A DNA stretch of 64,000 nucleotides from Cellulomonas gelida (GTDB lineage: Bacteria > Actinomycetota > Actinomycetes > Actinomycetales > Cellulomonadaceae). The position numbers and the translations under genes are program-made. The stretch covers positions 54,369 to 118,368 of the forward strand of contig NZ_BJLQ01000009.1 of assembly GCF_006538725.1 (NCBI RefSeq), in the 5' to 3' direction. The notes beneath the pieces were generated by a model that searched no databases, had not been told where the DNA came from, and saw nothing but the letters and a program-made list of their open reading frames with translations. Every line of letters starts with the position of its first letter. The stretch's first letter is position 1. Shown one piece after another: positions 24,908 through 33,994 of the stretch.

Positions 24908-26538
24908 CACGGTGCTCCGTTCGTGGCGGTGGCCGGCGACTCGGGGACGGTCGTCGGGGGTGCGGGGTCGTTCGTGGCGACGCCCGAGGTCGGCAGGGTC
25001 CAGCACACACGGGTGCCGACCCCCGAGGCGGGCTGCTCGAGCCAGATGCGCCCGCCGTGGAACTCGACGATCTTCTTGCACAGCGCCAGGCCGATCCCGG
25101 TGCCGTCGTACACGTCCTTGGCGTGCAGCCGCTGGAAGATGACGAAGACCCGCTCGGCGTACTGCGGGTCGATCCCGATGCCGTCGTCCTCGCACGCGAG
25201 CTCGACGCCCTCGTCGGTCGTGCGCGCGGTGACACGCACGTGGGCCGGCTGGTCCGGCCGGTGGAACTTGACCGCGTTGCCGACAAGGTTCGCGAACAGC
25301 TGCACGAGCAGCGCCTCCTCGCCCTGCACGGTCGGCAGGTCGTCGTACGAGACCGACGCGCCCGACTCCTCGATCGCCTCGGACTGCTGCTCGATCGCGG
25401 TCCGCAGCGCGTCCCCGAGGTCGACGTCGACGACCTCGCGACCGACGCGCCCGACGCGGGAGAACCCGAGCAGGTCCTGGATGAGCCGCTGCATGCGCTT
25501 GGCGCCGTCGACCGCGAAGTGGATGTACTGGTCGGCGCGCTCGTCGAGCTGTCCGCCGTAGCGCTTCTGCAGGAGCTGTGTGAAGCTCGCGACCTTGCGC
25601 AGCGGCTCCTGCAGGTCGTGCGACGCGACGTACGCGAACTGCTCGAGGTCCCGGTTCGAACGCCGCAGCTCCTCGGCCTGCGCGGCGAGCTGGGCGTGCG
25701 CCTGCTCGACCTGCGCGTGCGCGGCCTCGACGTTCGCGACCTGCTGGACGAGCGTCGTGCGCATGTGCTCGACGTCGCGCGCGAGCGTCGCGACCTCCCC
25801 CGGGCCGCGCACCGTCACGGGGTGCGCCAGCTGTCCTGAGGCCACCAGGCGGACATCCGCCCCGACCGCCTCGATCGGCTCGAGCACCCACCGTCGCAGC
25901 GCGATCCACGTCGCCCCACCCAGCACGACGATCGCGGCGGCGAGCAGCAGGACGACCGTGCTCGCGCCGCGCGTCCACGCCGTGAGCTCGCCCGCGACGT
26001 CCGCGCGCACCGCCCGGAGCTGCTCGACGAAGGCCGTGACCGCCGTGCGCACGTCGGCGAACTGCGCACTGCCGTCCTCGACCTGCGCGCGGCGCACCGA
26101 CTGCGGGCCTCGCGCCTCGATCTGCGCGACGAGCGGGTCGGCGTAGTCCGCGTACCAGGCCGTCGCGAGCTCGTGCGCGCGCTCGGCCGCACGCGTCGTC
26201 TCGGGGTCCGAGCGCACCCGCGTCACGGCGGCCGCGACGTCGAGGAACGGGGTCGCCGCGGCGCGCTCGCTCTCGTACAGCTGCAGCGCAGCGGGGTCAC
26301 CCGTGAGGGCGTAGCCGCGCACGGCCGACTCGGCGTCGATCAGCGCGATGTAGGCGCCGTCCGTCGCGCTGATCGCGTCGAACAGGTCCTGCGTGACGAT
26401 GTCCTGGCGGCGCACCTGCTGGACGTAGGCGACGGTCGCGAACGCCACGACGAGGACGAGCAGCACGCCGACCACCGCGAACCACCGCTGCAGCTGCCAC
26501 CGCAGCGCACGCCCGTTCGCGCCGGGCTCCGGGCTCAC
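24907..26538 (-). CDS. CHASE3-HAMP sensor histidine kinase
   Basis: 543 residues. TM1 (about 19-41), extracytoplasmic helical CHASE3-like domain (about 42-188, with [15 protein letters not shown]), TM2 (about 192-212), HAMP (213-265), a coiled coil (268-300), HisKA with phospho-His307 in [14 protein letters not shown], and HATPase_c with [19 protein letters not shown] and [12 protein letters not shown]. The [10 protein letters not shown] box is the phytochrome-like kinase type. A Thr/Pro tail ends the protein. The GTG start at 26538 overlaps the stop of the receiver-PP2C gene (GTGA). The ligand is unknown. Confidence 0.92.
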   Translation of the reverse strand: MSPEPGANGRALRWQLQRWFAVVGVLLVLVVAFATVAYVQQVRRQDIVTQDLFDAISATDGAYIALIDAESAVRGYALTGDPAALQLYESERAAATPFLDVAAAVTRVRSDPETTRAAERAHELATAWYADYADPLVAQIEARGPQSVRRAQVEDGSAQFADVRTAVTAFVEQLRAVRADVAGELTAWTRGASTVVLLLAAAIVVLGGATWIALRRWVLEPIEAVGADVRLVASGQLAHPVTVRGPGEVATLARDVEHMRTTLVQQVANVEAAHAQVEQAHAQLAAQAEELRRSNRDLEQFAYVASHDLQEPLRKVASFTQLLQKRYGGQLDERADQYIHFAVDGAKRMQRLIQDLLGFSRVGRVGREVVDVDLGDALRTAIEQQSEAIEESGASVSYDDLPTVQGEEALLVQLFANLVGNAVKFHRPDQPAHVRVTARTTDEGVELACEDDGIGIDPQYAERVFVIFQRLHAKDVYDGTGIGLALCKKIVEFHGGRIWLEQPASGVGTRVCWTLPTSGVATNDPAPPTTVPESPATATNGAP

Positions 26539-27725
26539 GCGCGCCACCCGACCACGACCACGGCCGCGTCGTCCACGAGGTCGCCGCCGTGCAGCGTCCG
26601 GACGCCCTCGATCACGCGCTCGACGACGTCGGGACCGCCGGGGTCCAGCGCCTCGGCCGCGAGCGACTCGTCCACGACCGCGAGCAACCCCGGCTTGCCG
26701 ATCCGTTCGGTCGAGTCCGCGAGGGTGGCCTCCATGAGCCCGTCGGTGTACAGCAGCAGGCGCCAGCTCGCGGGCAGGTCGAGGTGCAGCGGTGTCCACC
26801 CGCCGGGCACGGGGATGCCCAGGGCACGGCCCCGCCGTGCAGCGCTCGCGAGTGTCGTCGGGGTGCCGAGCACGAGCGGCACCGGGTGCCCGGCGAGGTA
26901 GAGGTCGGCCGACCGTCGGTCGGGCGCGACGGCGACCATCGCGACGGTCGTGAAGATCTCCGCCCGGGGGCGCTCGGCCTCCAGCACGCGTTCCAGGAGG
27001 CCGAACAGGTCGTCGGTCGGGACCCCCGCCAGCACGAGCGTGCGCCACGCGGTCCGCAGCGTCGCTCCGAGCGCAGCCTCGTCGGGCCCGTGGCCGCACA
27101 CGTCACCGACGATCGCCAGCACCGTGCCGTCGAGCCGCTCGACCGCGTCGTAGAAGTCGCCCCCCAGCACGCCGTCACGCCCCGCGCGGTACCCGACGAG
27201 CAGCTCGAGCGCCCGGTCGTTCACGGCCGGACGCGGCAGCAGCGCCTGCTCGAGCCGCGTCGTCTCCTGCTCGCGCACGAGGCTGCGGTACAGCGCGCGG
27301 TCCGCGTGCTCGAGCTGGCGGCGCGCGATCGCGTACCGCACCGAGCGCGCGAGCCGCTCGCCGTCGACGTCGCTCTTGACGAGGTAGTCCTGCGCGCCGG
27401 CCGCGACGGCCGCGAGCCCCGTGGTCGAGTCCGCGAGTCCTGTGAGCACGATCACGGGTGGCGCGCCCGCCGCGAGCAGTCGGCGCAGGGCCGGCAGTCC
27501 CGACGCGTCGGGCAGCCCGAGGTCCAGCAGCACGCAGTCGACGTCGAGCATCAGCGCCGCCTCGTCGAGCGTGCGCGCCCAGGTGAGGCGTGCGTCGAGC
27601 CCGGAGTCCGCGAGATGCTCGGAGGCCAGCATCCAGTCCCCCTCGTCGTCCTCGACGACGAGGAGCCGGAGGGTCGCGGGCACGTCGGGACCCGGCGCGC
27701 GGCGCGCGTCGTCGACGTCGATCAT
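26535..27725 (-). CDS. Response regulator with SpoIIE-type PP2C phosphatase output
   Basis: 396 residues. A receiver domain (about 18-135; VVEDDEGDW, phospho-Asp68 in VLLDLGLPDASG, Lys in YLVKSDVD) is joined to a PP2C/SpoIIE phosphatase with metal motifs GGDFYDAV, GDVCGHGPDEA, YTDGLMEA and DDAAVVVVGW. Proteins of this build dephosphorylate anti-sigma-factor antagonists or other Ser/Thr phosphoproteins under two-component control. ATG at 27725 has an AAGGAGGG RBS. First gene of a three-gene operon with the CHASE3 kinase and a stand-alone receiver, which suggests that one kinase serves two receivers. Confidence 0.9.
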   Translation of the reverse strand: MIDVDDARRAPGPDVPATLRLLVVEDDEGDWMLASEHLADSGLDARLTWARTLDEAALMLDVDCVLLDLGLPDASGLPALRRLLAAGAPPVIVLTGLADSTTGLAAVAAGAQDYLVKSDVDGERLARSVRYAIARRQLEHADRALYRSLVREQETTRLEQALLPRPAVNDRALELLVGYRAGRDGVLGGDFYDAVERLDGTVLAIVGDVCGHGPDEAALGATLRTAWRTLVLAGVPTDDLFGLLERVLEAERPRAEIFTTVAMVAVAPDRRSADLYLAGHPVPLVLGTPTTLASAARRGRALGIPVPGGWTPLHLDLPASWRLLLYTDGLMEATLADSTERIGKPGLLAVVDESLAAEALDPGGPDVVERVIEGVRTLHGGDLVDDAAVVVVGWRA

Positions 27726-27750
27726 GGTCAGCCCTCCTTCGGCACCAGGC

Positions 27751-27756
27751 AGCGTA
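27751..27756 (-). promoter_or_regulatory. Candidate -10 (TACGCT) for the receiver-PP2C operon
   Basis: TACGCT lies 25 nt upstream of the ATG at 27725, leaving a short leader with the AAGGAGGG site. It lies in the 198-bp gap that divides this operon from helR. No -35 is evident. Confidence 0.35.
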
Positions 27757-27923
27757 CGGGCGGATGCGTCCGTCGTCGCGTGATCGCGCCGTGATGCCGG
27801 TCGGATTGCGGTCGCAGGCACCTCGCGTCACACGGCGGGGCGTCGCGACGACCCGCACGAGGTGGAATGATGGACGGTCGCTCGTGTGGCCCCACGACGA
27901 GCTCTCTCCAGGAGGACACCCGC

Positions 27924-30161
27924 GTGACGAGCCCGGACGACGAGATCGCCCTCGAGCAGCAGCAGGTCGACGTCGTCTACGGCCGCCTCGACGAGCTGCG
28001 CGCGCAGAACCGGTCGCGGCTCGCGGCCGTGCGTCGCGAGGGCCCGTGCGGCTCGCCCCAGAACCGCAGCGAGCGCGACGCGTTCGCGACGCTCTACGAG
28101 GACCGGCTGGCCCAGCTCGAGGCGGTCGAGGAGCGGCTCGTCTTCGGTCGGCTCGACCTCGACGACGGCGCGCGGCGCTACGTGGGTCGCATCGGCCTGA
28201 CCGACGTGGAGCAGACGCCGCTGCTGACCGACTGGCGGGCACCCGCGGCACGCGCGTTCTACCGGGCCACCGCAGCGCACCCCGACGGGGTCCAGCGTCG
28301 CCGCCACGTCGTCACGCGCGGGCGGACCGTGACGAGCGTCGAGGACGAGGTGCTCGACCTCGACCTGCTCGACGGCGACCCCGACGCGCTGAGCGGGCTG
28401 TCCGGCGAGGGGGCACTGCTCGCCGGGCTGCGCGCGGGCCGGACCGGCCGGATGGGCGACATCGTCGCGACCATCCAGTCCGAGCAGGACGCGATCATCC
28501 GCTCCGAGCTGAACGGCGCGCTCGTCGTGCAGGGCGGGCCCGGGACCGGCAAGACCGCGGTCGCGCTCCACCGCGCGGCCTACCTGCTGTACGCCCACCG
28601 GCGTCTGCTCGAGCGCTCGGGCGTGCTCCTGGTCGGGCCGTCCCGCACGTTCCTGCGCTACATCGACCAGGTCCTGCCGTCGCTCGGCGAGACGGGCGTC
28701 GTGACGACGACGATCGCGGACCTGGTGCCCGGCGTGGAGGCGACCGGCACCGAGCCGGAGCACGTCGCCGCGATCAAGGGCCGGGCCGTCATGGCCCGCG
28801 TGATCGCGCGCGCCGTGAGCGACCGCCAGCGGGTGCCCGCCGAGCCGACGAGCGTGCGCATCGACGGCCGCACCGTCGTCGTGCGGCCGAACGACGTCGC
28901 GCAGGCGATCGCCCGCGCGCGCCGACTGCACCGCCCGCACAACCTGGCGCGCGTCGCGTTCGTCCGCGACATGCTCTCGCGCCTCGCGTCGCAGTACGTC
29001 GACCAGCTCGCGTTCGAGGTCCCCGCCGACGAGCGTGCGGAGATCCTCGAGGAGCTCCGCTCGACCCGCGAGATCCGGGTCGCGCTCAACCTCGCCTGGA
29101 TGCCGCTCACGCCCCAGAAGCTGGTGGCGGACCTGTACGCCAAGCCGTGGCGCCTGGAGTCGGCCGCGCCGCAGCTCTCCCCCGGCGACAGGGCGCTGCT
29201 CGCGCGCGACCCCGACGCGCCGTGGACCCCGGCCGACGTCCCGCTGCTCGACGAGGCCGCCGAGCTGCTCGGCGAGGACGACCAGGCCGCCAAGGCCCAA
29301 GCGCGGGCCGCGGCCGCGGCGCGGCAGCGCGAGGTCTCCTACGCGCGCCAGGTGCTCGAGCAGACCAGCGCGGGCGCGTTCGTCTCCGCCGAGCTCCTCG
29401 CGGATCGCTTCTCGGCCGGCGGGCCGGTGCTCACCACCGCGGAGCGCGCCGCGGCGGACCGGTCGTGGACGTACGGTCACGTCGTCGTCGACGAGGCGCA
29501 GGAGCTGTCGTCGATGGCGTGGCGCGCGCTGCTGCGGCGCGTGCCCACGCGTTCGCTCACGATCGTCGGGGACGTCGCGCAGACGTCGTCGGCCGCGGGT
29601 GCGCGCCAGTGGGCCACGATGCTCGACCCGGTGCTGCGCGGGACGTGGCGGCAGGCCGACCTGACGGTGAACTACCGCACCCCGGCGTCGGTCGCGGACG
29701 CGGCGGGCCGCGTGGCCGATGCCGCGGGGCTCTCGCGCTCGCCGCTGACGTCGGCGCGCGAGGTGCCCGACGCGCTCGAGCTGACCCGGGTGGACGACGA
29801 GCAGCTCGTCCGGACCGCGGCATCGACCGCGGTCGACGCGCTGCGGGCGGTGCAGGACGAGTCGGGCGCCGGGCGCGTCGCCGTGGTCGCCGTCGAGTCA
29901 CGCGTGCCCGAGCTGCGCGACGCGATCGAGGCCGCGGGATGCACGCCGCCCACGACGAACGGCGTGCTCGACCTCGACGCGCCCGTCGTCGTGCTCACGG
30001 CACGGCAGTCCAAGGGCCTCGAGTTCGACCAGGTCGTGCTCGTCGAGCCGAGCGAGATCCTGGCGGGCTCGGCGGGTGACCTGTACGTCGCCATGACCCG
30101 GACGACGAGGACGCTGCACGTCCTGCACGCACGCGAGCTCCCGGCCGGGCTGGTCGACTGA
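27924..30161 (+). CDS. helR: HelR/HelD-type RNA polymerase-recycling helicase
   Basis: 745 residues. The N-terminal helical arm (1-75), then LLTDWRAPAARAFYRA, Walker A QGGPGTGKTAVALHRAAYLL (203-222), Walker B VVVDEAQELSSMAWRALL, GDVAQTSSA, NYRTPASVADAA and a C-terminal TARQSKGLEFDQVVLVEP match UvrD-like HelD proteins. These bind RNA polymerase, remove stalled complexes and, in the actinobacterial HelR branch, can lower rifampicin sensitivity. GTG at 27924 with AGGAGGA is chosen; the frame is open to an ATG at 27867 without a supported site. HelR versus generic HelD is an inference from sequence style. Confidence 0.82.
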   Translation: MTSPDDEIALEQQQVDVVYGRLDELRAQNRSRLAAVRREGPCGSPQNRSERDAFATLYEDRLAQLEAVEERLVFGRLDLDDGARRYVGRIGLTDVEQTPLLTDWRAPAARAFYRATAAHPDGVQRRRHVVTRGRTVTSVEDEVLDLDLLDGDPDALSGLSGEGALLAGLRAGRTGRMGDIVATIQSEQDAIIRSELNGALVVQGGPGTGKTAVALHRAAYLLYAHRRLLERSGVLLVGPSRTFLRYIDQVLPSLGETGVVTTTIADLVPGVEATGTEPEHVAAIKGRAVMARVIARAVSDRQRVPAEPTSVRIDGRTVVVRPNDVAQAIARARRLHRPHNLARVAFVRDMLSRLASQYVDQLAFEVPADERAEILEELRSTREIRVALNLAWMPLTPQKLVADLYAKPWRLESAAPQLSPGDRALLARDPDAPWTPADVPLLDEAAELLGEDDQAAKAQARAAAAARQREVSYARQVLEQTSAGAFVSAELLADRFSAGGPVLTTAERAAADRSWTYGHVVVDEAQELSSMAWRALLRRVPTRSLTIVGDVAQTSSAAGARQWATMLDPVLRGTWRQADLTVNYRTPASVADAAGRVADAAGLSRSPLTSAREVPDALELTRVDDEQLVRTAASTAVDALRAVQDESGAGRVAVVAVESRVPELRDAIEAAGCTPPTTNGVLDLDAPVVVLTARQSKGLEFDQVVLVEPSEILAGSAGDLYVAMTRTTRTLHVLHARELPAGLVD

Positions 30162-30215
30162 CCAGGCCCGGGGTGGTCACCGGCCGCCCCACGCGCCCTG
30201 GCCGGTCGGGACGTC

Positions 30216-30248
30216 CGCCGCGGTGTCCGCAGGTCGGACACCGCGGCG
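30216..30248 (+). terminator. GC-rich hairpin between helR and serA
   Basis: 14-bp stem (30216-30229 with 30235-30248) and a 5-nt loop, 55 nt after the helR stop and 31 nt before serA. It lacks a T-run. It is likely an intrinsic-type terminator but could also affect serA. Confidence 0.6.
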
Positions 30249-30267
30249 CCCAGCACCCGGACAGGCG

Positions 30268-30273
30268 CACGAT
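30268..30273 (+). promoter_or_regulatory. Candidate leaderless promoter (CACGAT) for serA
   Basis: CACGAT followed by 6 nt and the serA GTG, the spacing seen at other starts here. It matches TANNNT at only the second and last bases, so it is weak. Confidence 0.3.
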
Positions 30274-30279
30274 GGCCCC

Positions 30280-31479
30280 GTGCCCAAGGCCCTTCTTCTC
30301 GAGAACCTGCACCCGCACGCCCGCGCCATCCTCGAGGCCGCGGGCTTCGACGTCACCACGCGGACCGGCGCGCTGGACGAGTCCGAGCTGATCGACGCCC
30401 TCGACGGCGTCGAGCTTCTCGGGATCCGCTCCAAGACGCAGGTCACGGCGGACGTGCTCGCGCACGCGCCCGACCTCGTCGCGATCGGCGCGTTCTGCAT
30501 CGGGACCAACCAGATCGACCTGCGTGCCGCTGCCTCGCTCGGCGTCGCGACGTTCAACGCGCCGTTCTCCAACACCCGTTCCGTGGTGGAGATCGCGATC
30601 GCCGACATCATCTCCCTGACCCGGCGCCTCACGGTGTTCGACAAGGAGATGCACGACGGCGTCTGGAACAAGTCCGCGACCGGCGCGCACGAGGTCCGCG
30701 GCCGGACCCTCGGCATCATCGGCTACGGCAACATCGGCACCCAGCTGTCGGTGCTCGCGGAGAACCTCGGCATGTCGGTCGTCTTCTACGACGCCGCCGA
30801 GAAGCTCTCGCTCGGCAACGCGCGTCGCGCCGCGACGCTCGACGAGTTGCTCGAGACCGCCGACGTCGTCACGCTGCACGTCGACGGCCGACCCGGCAAC
30901 GCGGGCTTCTTCGGCGCCCCCCAGATCGCGCGGATGAAGCCGGGCTCGATCCTGCTGAACCTGTCGCGAGGCTTCGTCGTCGACCCGGCGGCGGTGCGTG
31001 ACGGGATCGTCTCGGGCCACCTGGCCGGCGCGGCGATCGACGTCTTCCCCGAGGAGCCCAAGCGCAAGGGCGACCCGTTCGAGTCCGAGCTGCGGGGTCT
31101 GCCCAACGTCATCCTCACGCCGCACACCGGCGGCTCGACCGAGGAGGCCCAGGAGGCGATCGGTCAGTTCGTCGCGAACAAGGTGCGCGACTACCTGGCC
31201 ACGGGCTCCACGACGCTGTCGGTCAATCTGCCGAACGTCGCGCTGGACCAGCCCCCGGGCGTGCACCGCCTCGCCTACCTGCACCGCAACGTCCCCGGCG
31301 TGCTGGCCACCGTCAACGCGACGCTGGCCGAGCACGGCGTGAACATCGAGGGCCAGCTCCTCGCGACGCGCGGCGAGCTCGGTTACGTGGTGACCGACGC
31401 GGGTTCGCCCGTCGAGGACGCGCTCGTCGACGCGCTCGCCGCCCAGCCCGAGGCGATCCGGGTCCGCCTGCTCTCCTGA
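30280..31479 (+). CDS. serA: D-3-phosphoglycerate dehydrogenase (short, ACT-containing type)
   Basis: 399 residues. Substrate domain, NAD-binding GIIGYGNIGTQ (145-155), catalytic Arg in LNLSRGFVVD, Glu in FPEEP, His in TPHTGGSTEEA, and a C-terminal ACT domain (about 325-399) that usually binds serine for feedback control. It catalyses the first step of serine synthesis. Length and layout resemble the E. coli enzyme rather than the ~530-residue form of mycobacteria. GTG at 30280 gives the usual N-terminus; no Shine-Dalgarno is visible, but CACGAT lies 6 nt upstream. A tandem repeat and a terminator follow. Confidence 0.93.
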   Translation: MPKALLLENLHPHARAILEAAGFDVTTRTGALDESELIDALDGVELLGIRSKTQVTADVLAHAPDLVAIGAFCIGTNQIDLRAAASLGVATFNAPFSNTRSVVEIAIADIISLTRRLTVFDKEMHDGVWNKSATGAHEVRGRTLGIIGYGNIGTQLSVLAENLGMSVVFYDAAEKLSLGNARRAATLDELLETADVVTLHVDGRPGNAGFFGAPQIARMKPGSILLNLSRGFVVDPAAVRDGIVSGHLAGAAIDVFPEEPKRKGDPFESELRGLPNVILTPHTGGSTEEAQEAIGQFVANKVRDYLATGSTTLSVNLPNVALDQPPGVHRLAYLHRNVPGVLATVNATLAEHGVNIEGQLLATRGELGYVVTDAGSPVEDALVDALAAQPEAIRVRLLS

Positions 31480-31498
31480 GCGCCGCGGCCGGGCCCGC

Positions 31499-31578
31499 GC
31501 ACGTCGAAGGCACTGCACGTCGAAGGCACTGCTCGTCGAAGGCACTGCACATCGAAGACCATCCACGTCGAAGGCCCC
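31499..31578. repeat. 16-bp tandem repeat, five copies
   Basis: Five adjacent 16-bp units related to GCACGTCGAAGGCACT run from 31499 to 31578. Copies 1 and 2 are identical, copy 3 has one change, and copies 4-5 are degenerate. The last copy supplies part of the 5' arm of the serA terminator. The unit is not a multiple of three, so it is not coding. Confidence 0.9.
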
Positions 31579-31602
31579 GACCGTCTCCGGTCGGGGCCTT
31601 CG
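31569..31602 (+). terminator. serA hairpin terminator
   Basis: 14-bp stem (31569-31582 with 31589-31602), 6-nt loop, between convergent serA and the DUF5302 gene; it may act on both. Confidence 0.85.
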
Positions 31603-31639
31603 TCCGTCCGCGCCTCGGGGCGCAGCAGTCAGCGGTCCG

Positions 31640-31828
31640 TCAGGACGAACCGGACTTGCGCTGGAAGCGCCGCTGCCCAGGGCCGTTCGTCTCCGAGCCG
31701 TGCACCGTCCCGGTGTTCGCCTGCGCGTCGGCCGTGCGGTGCTGCGAGCTCTTCTTGCGCTCGAGCGCCTCGCGGAACTTCGCCTTCGCGTCCTCGCTCA
31801 CCGCAGGCTTCGTGTCGTCGTGCGCCAT
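31640..31828 (-). CDS. DUF5302 small protein
   Basis: 62 residues, charged and probably disordered: MAHDDTKPAVSEDAKAKFRE at the start and a Gly/Gln/Arg tail. It matches the short actinobacterial DUF5302 family (KFREALERKK core). ATG at 31828 has a strong AGGAGGA site. Function unknown. It lies 78 bp after the S9 peptidase gene, same strand. Confidence 0.85.
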   Translation of the reverse strand: MAHDDTKPAVSEDAKAKFREALERKKSSQHRTADAQANTGTVHGSETNGPGQRRFQRKSGSS

Positions 31829-31906
31829 CGGCTCCTCCTGTACTTCGTCGAGACCCCAGCGTGGCCGACGCGCGGCGCGCGTGCCACCTCAATCCACCCC
31901 TTGGCG

Positions 31907-33943
31907 TCAGCGCATGGCGACCGCCTGCTCCACCGGGAGCCAGCGGCGCCACCAGCGCAGCACGTGGTCGAACCGCTCGACGCGGTGCTGCGGTCGGCCC
32001 GACCGGGTCAGCTCGTGCCCTTCGCCCGGGAACAGCAGGAGCTCGGTGGCCACGCCACGGCGCTTGAGCTCGACGAACCACCGCTGACCCTGCTCGACCG
32101 GGCACCGCCAGTCCTGCTCCGAGTGGATGACGAACGTCGGGGTGCGCACCGCGTCCACACGGGCCATGGGCGACTGCGCGGCGACCTGCGCGTGCTCGGT
32201 CTGCGGCTCACCGAGGTACTCGAGCCCGAAGAACCAGCCGATGTCGCTCGACCCGACGAAGCTGATCGGGTCGAGGAAGCCGCGCTCGACGATCGCCGCG
32301 GCGAACCGCTCCGTGCGCGTCGTCAGCCACGCCGTCAGGTAGCCGCCGTACGACCCACCCATGACACCCGTGCGCGTCGCGTCGAGGCGCGGGTCGGTGA
32401 GCGCCTCGTCCAGCAGCGCGAGCACGTCGTCGGTGTCGACCGTGCCGAACCCGCGCCGGATGGCGCGGCCGTGCGCACGACCGCGGCCCGACGAGCCGCG
32501 CGGGTTGCCGTGCACCACCGCGTAGCCCGCCTCGGCGAGCACCTGCACCTCGTCGAACAGCGCGTGCGTGTACTGCGCGAACGGCCCGCCGTGGATCATG
32601 AGGATCGTCGGGTACGGGCCCGGGCCGTGACGGTCGGGGTCAGGCGTGGTCACCCAGCCCTCGACGCGGTAGCCGTCGGGCGCGTGCGCCACCAGGGCCC
32701 GCGGCTCGCGGACACGGCCGGTCGCGCGCAGCTCCGCGGACAGGTCGGTGAGCACGCGCTCGCCGCCACCCGTGACGACGACGACGTCGCCCGCGCTCAG
32801 CGGCGTCGCACGGACGGCCACGAGCACGCCGCTCGCGGCCGCGGCGCCGGTCACGACGACCGGACCGGTCAGCAGGTCGTGCAGCGCGCCGTCCTGGTCG
32901 ACGCGGCTCAGGTGGACTGCGCCCGAGCGCGCCGGAGCGACGACGACTGCCCCACCGTCCGCTCCGCCGTCCGCCGTGCCGACCTCGAGCAGCACCGCCG
33001 GGTCGAGCTCGACCTCGTCGGCGTCCGTCAACCGCCGCGCCGGCCCCGCCGCGCGACCCGTCGCGTCGAGCCGGACCTCGAACAGCCCCGTCAGCGCAGC
33101 CACGAAGTCGCGCCCCGACTCCCCCTGGTCGTCAGCCAGGAGCCACGCGCGGCGCCCATGCGACGACACCAGCACGCGGGACACCGCGAGCGTCGAACCG
33201 GCGTCGGCGTCCGTGATCGGCACGATCGGCGCCGCGCCCTCGTCGCCCGAGAGCTCGGACGGCACAGCGATCGCGACGGCGTCGCGCCGCAGATCCTGCT
33301 CGCGCTGCGCGTGGCGCGCCAGGACGGCCGCGATCGCGGTGCCGTCGGGGAACCAGCGCGGGGCGTCGACGTCGTTGTCGGCATCCGTGAGGCGGAACGA
33401 AGGCGGCACCGCGACGGCGTCCGCCGCAGCCTGCGGCACCTCGACGACGAACAGCTGGCGGGTGCGGTCACGCGTGTACCCGAGCCCGTCGGAGCGGTGC
33501 CGCAGCTCGGTGACGAGGCGAGGGCGCTCGGCGGCCGGGTCGCCGTCCGGCAGGTAGCGCCCCTCCTGCGGGACGCGTGAGACGTACGCGACCCGTCGGC
33601 CGTCGGGCGAGAACCGCGGCTGCGCGGCCCCCAGCGGCGCCGACGTCAGCGCGAAGGGCTCGCCGCCGGCGGTCTCCACGAGGTGCAGCTGCGGCCTGGC
33701 CGTGCCGCCGCCCCGGACGAACACGACCCAGCGGCCGTCGGGCGAGACGTCGGGGTCGCTGTCCGCGTGGCCGCGCGTGAGCTGCCGGGCCGCTGAGCCG
33801 TCGGTCGGGACGAGCCACAAGCCGCCGCGGTACTGGTCCGACTCAGCGTCGGGCCGGGTCACGGCGACGATCGCGGCGGAGCCGTCGGGCAGCAGGGCGG
33901 GTGCGCCGGGGGCGCGCAGCAGGAAGACGTCAGCGGGGAGCAT
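31907..33943 (-). CDS. S9-family prolyl oligopeptidase / acylaminoacyl peptidase
   Basis: 678 residues. The N-terminal half has WD40/TolB-like beta-propeller repeats (DPDVSPDGRWVVFVR, QPRFSPDGRRVAYVS). The C-terminal alpha/beta-hydrolase has Ser in GGSYGGYLTAW, Asp in HSEQDWRCPVEQ and His in PGEGHELTRSG. It cleaves short peptides in the cytoplasm; no signal peptide. The ATG has no RBS, but TAACGT ends 6 nt before it. Downstream of nrdR on the same strand with a 51-bp gap. Confidence 0.92.
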   Translation of the reverse strand: MLPADVFLLRAPGAPALLPDGSAAIVAVTRPDAESDQYRGGLWLVPTDGSAARQLTRGHADSDPDVSPDGRWVVFVRGGGTARPQLHLVETAGGEPFALTSAPLGAAQPRFSPDGRRVAYVSRVPQEGRYLPDGDPAAERPRLVTELRHRSDGLGYTRDRTRQLFVVEVPQAAADAVAVPPSFRLTDADNDVDAPRWFPDGTAIAAVLARHAQREQDLRRDAVAIAVPSELSGDEGAAPIVPITDADAGSTLAVSRVLVSSHGRRAWLLADDQGESGRDFVAALTGLFEVRLDATGRAAGPARRLTDADEVELDPAVLLEVGTADGGADGGAVVVAPARSGAVHLSRVDQDGALHDLLTGPVVVTGAAAASGVLVAVRATPLSAGDVVVVTGGGERVLTDLSAELRATGRVREPRALVAHAPDGYRVEGWVTTPDPDRHGPGPYPTILMIHGGPFAQYTHALFDEVQVLAEAGYAVVHGNPRGSSGRGRAHGRAIRRGFGTVDTDDVLALLDEALTDPRLDATRTGVMGGSYGGYLTAWLTTRTERFAAAIVERGFLDPISFVGSSDIGWFFGLEYLGEPQTEHAQVAAQSPMARVDAVRTPTFVIHSEQDWRCPVEQGQRWFVELKRRGVATELLLFPGEGHELTRSGRPQHRVERFDHVLRWWRRWLPVEQAVAMR

Positions 33944-33949
33944 GACTCG

Positions 33950-33955
33950 ACGTTA
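33950..33955 (-). promoter_or_regulatory. Candidate leaderless promoter (TAACGT) for the S9 peptidase
   Basis: Minus strand TAACGT, 6 nt, then ATG at 33943; no Shine-Dalgarno in between. Confidence 0.5.
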
Positions 33956-33994
33956 ACCCGCCGACGGGCTACATCCCGTGACCGGCAGGGCCGC

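Noticed and set aside
27726..27923. Rifampicin-associated element upstream of helR
   Set aside because: The expected ~19-bp palindrome was not found on either strand.
31499..31578. CRISPR array
   Set aside because: Units are adjacent, without spacers, and only 16 bp; no cas genes in the window. Same for 48988-49067.
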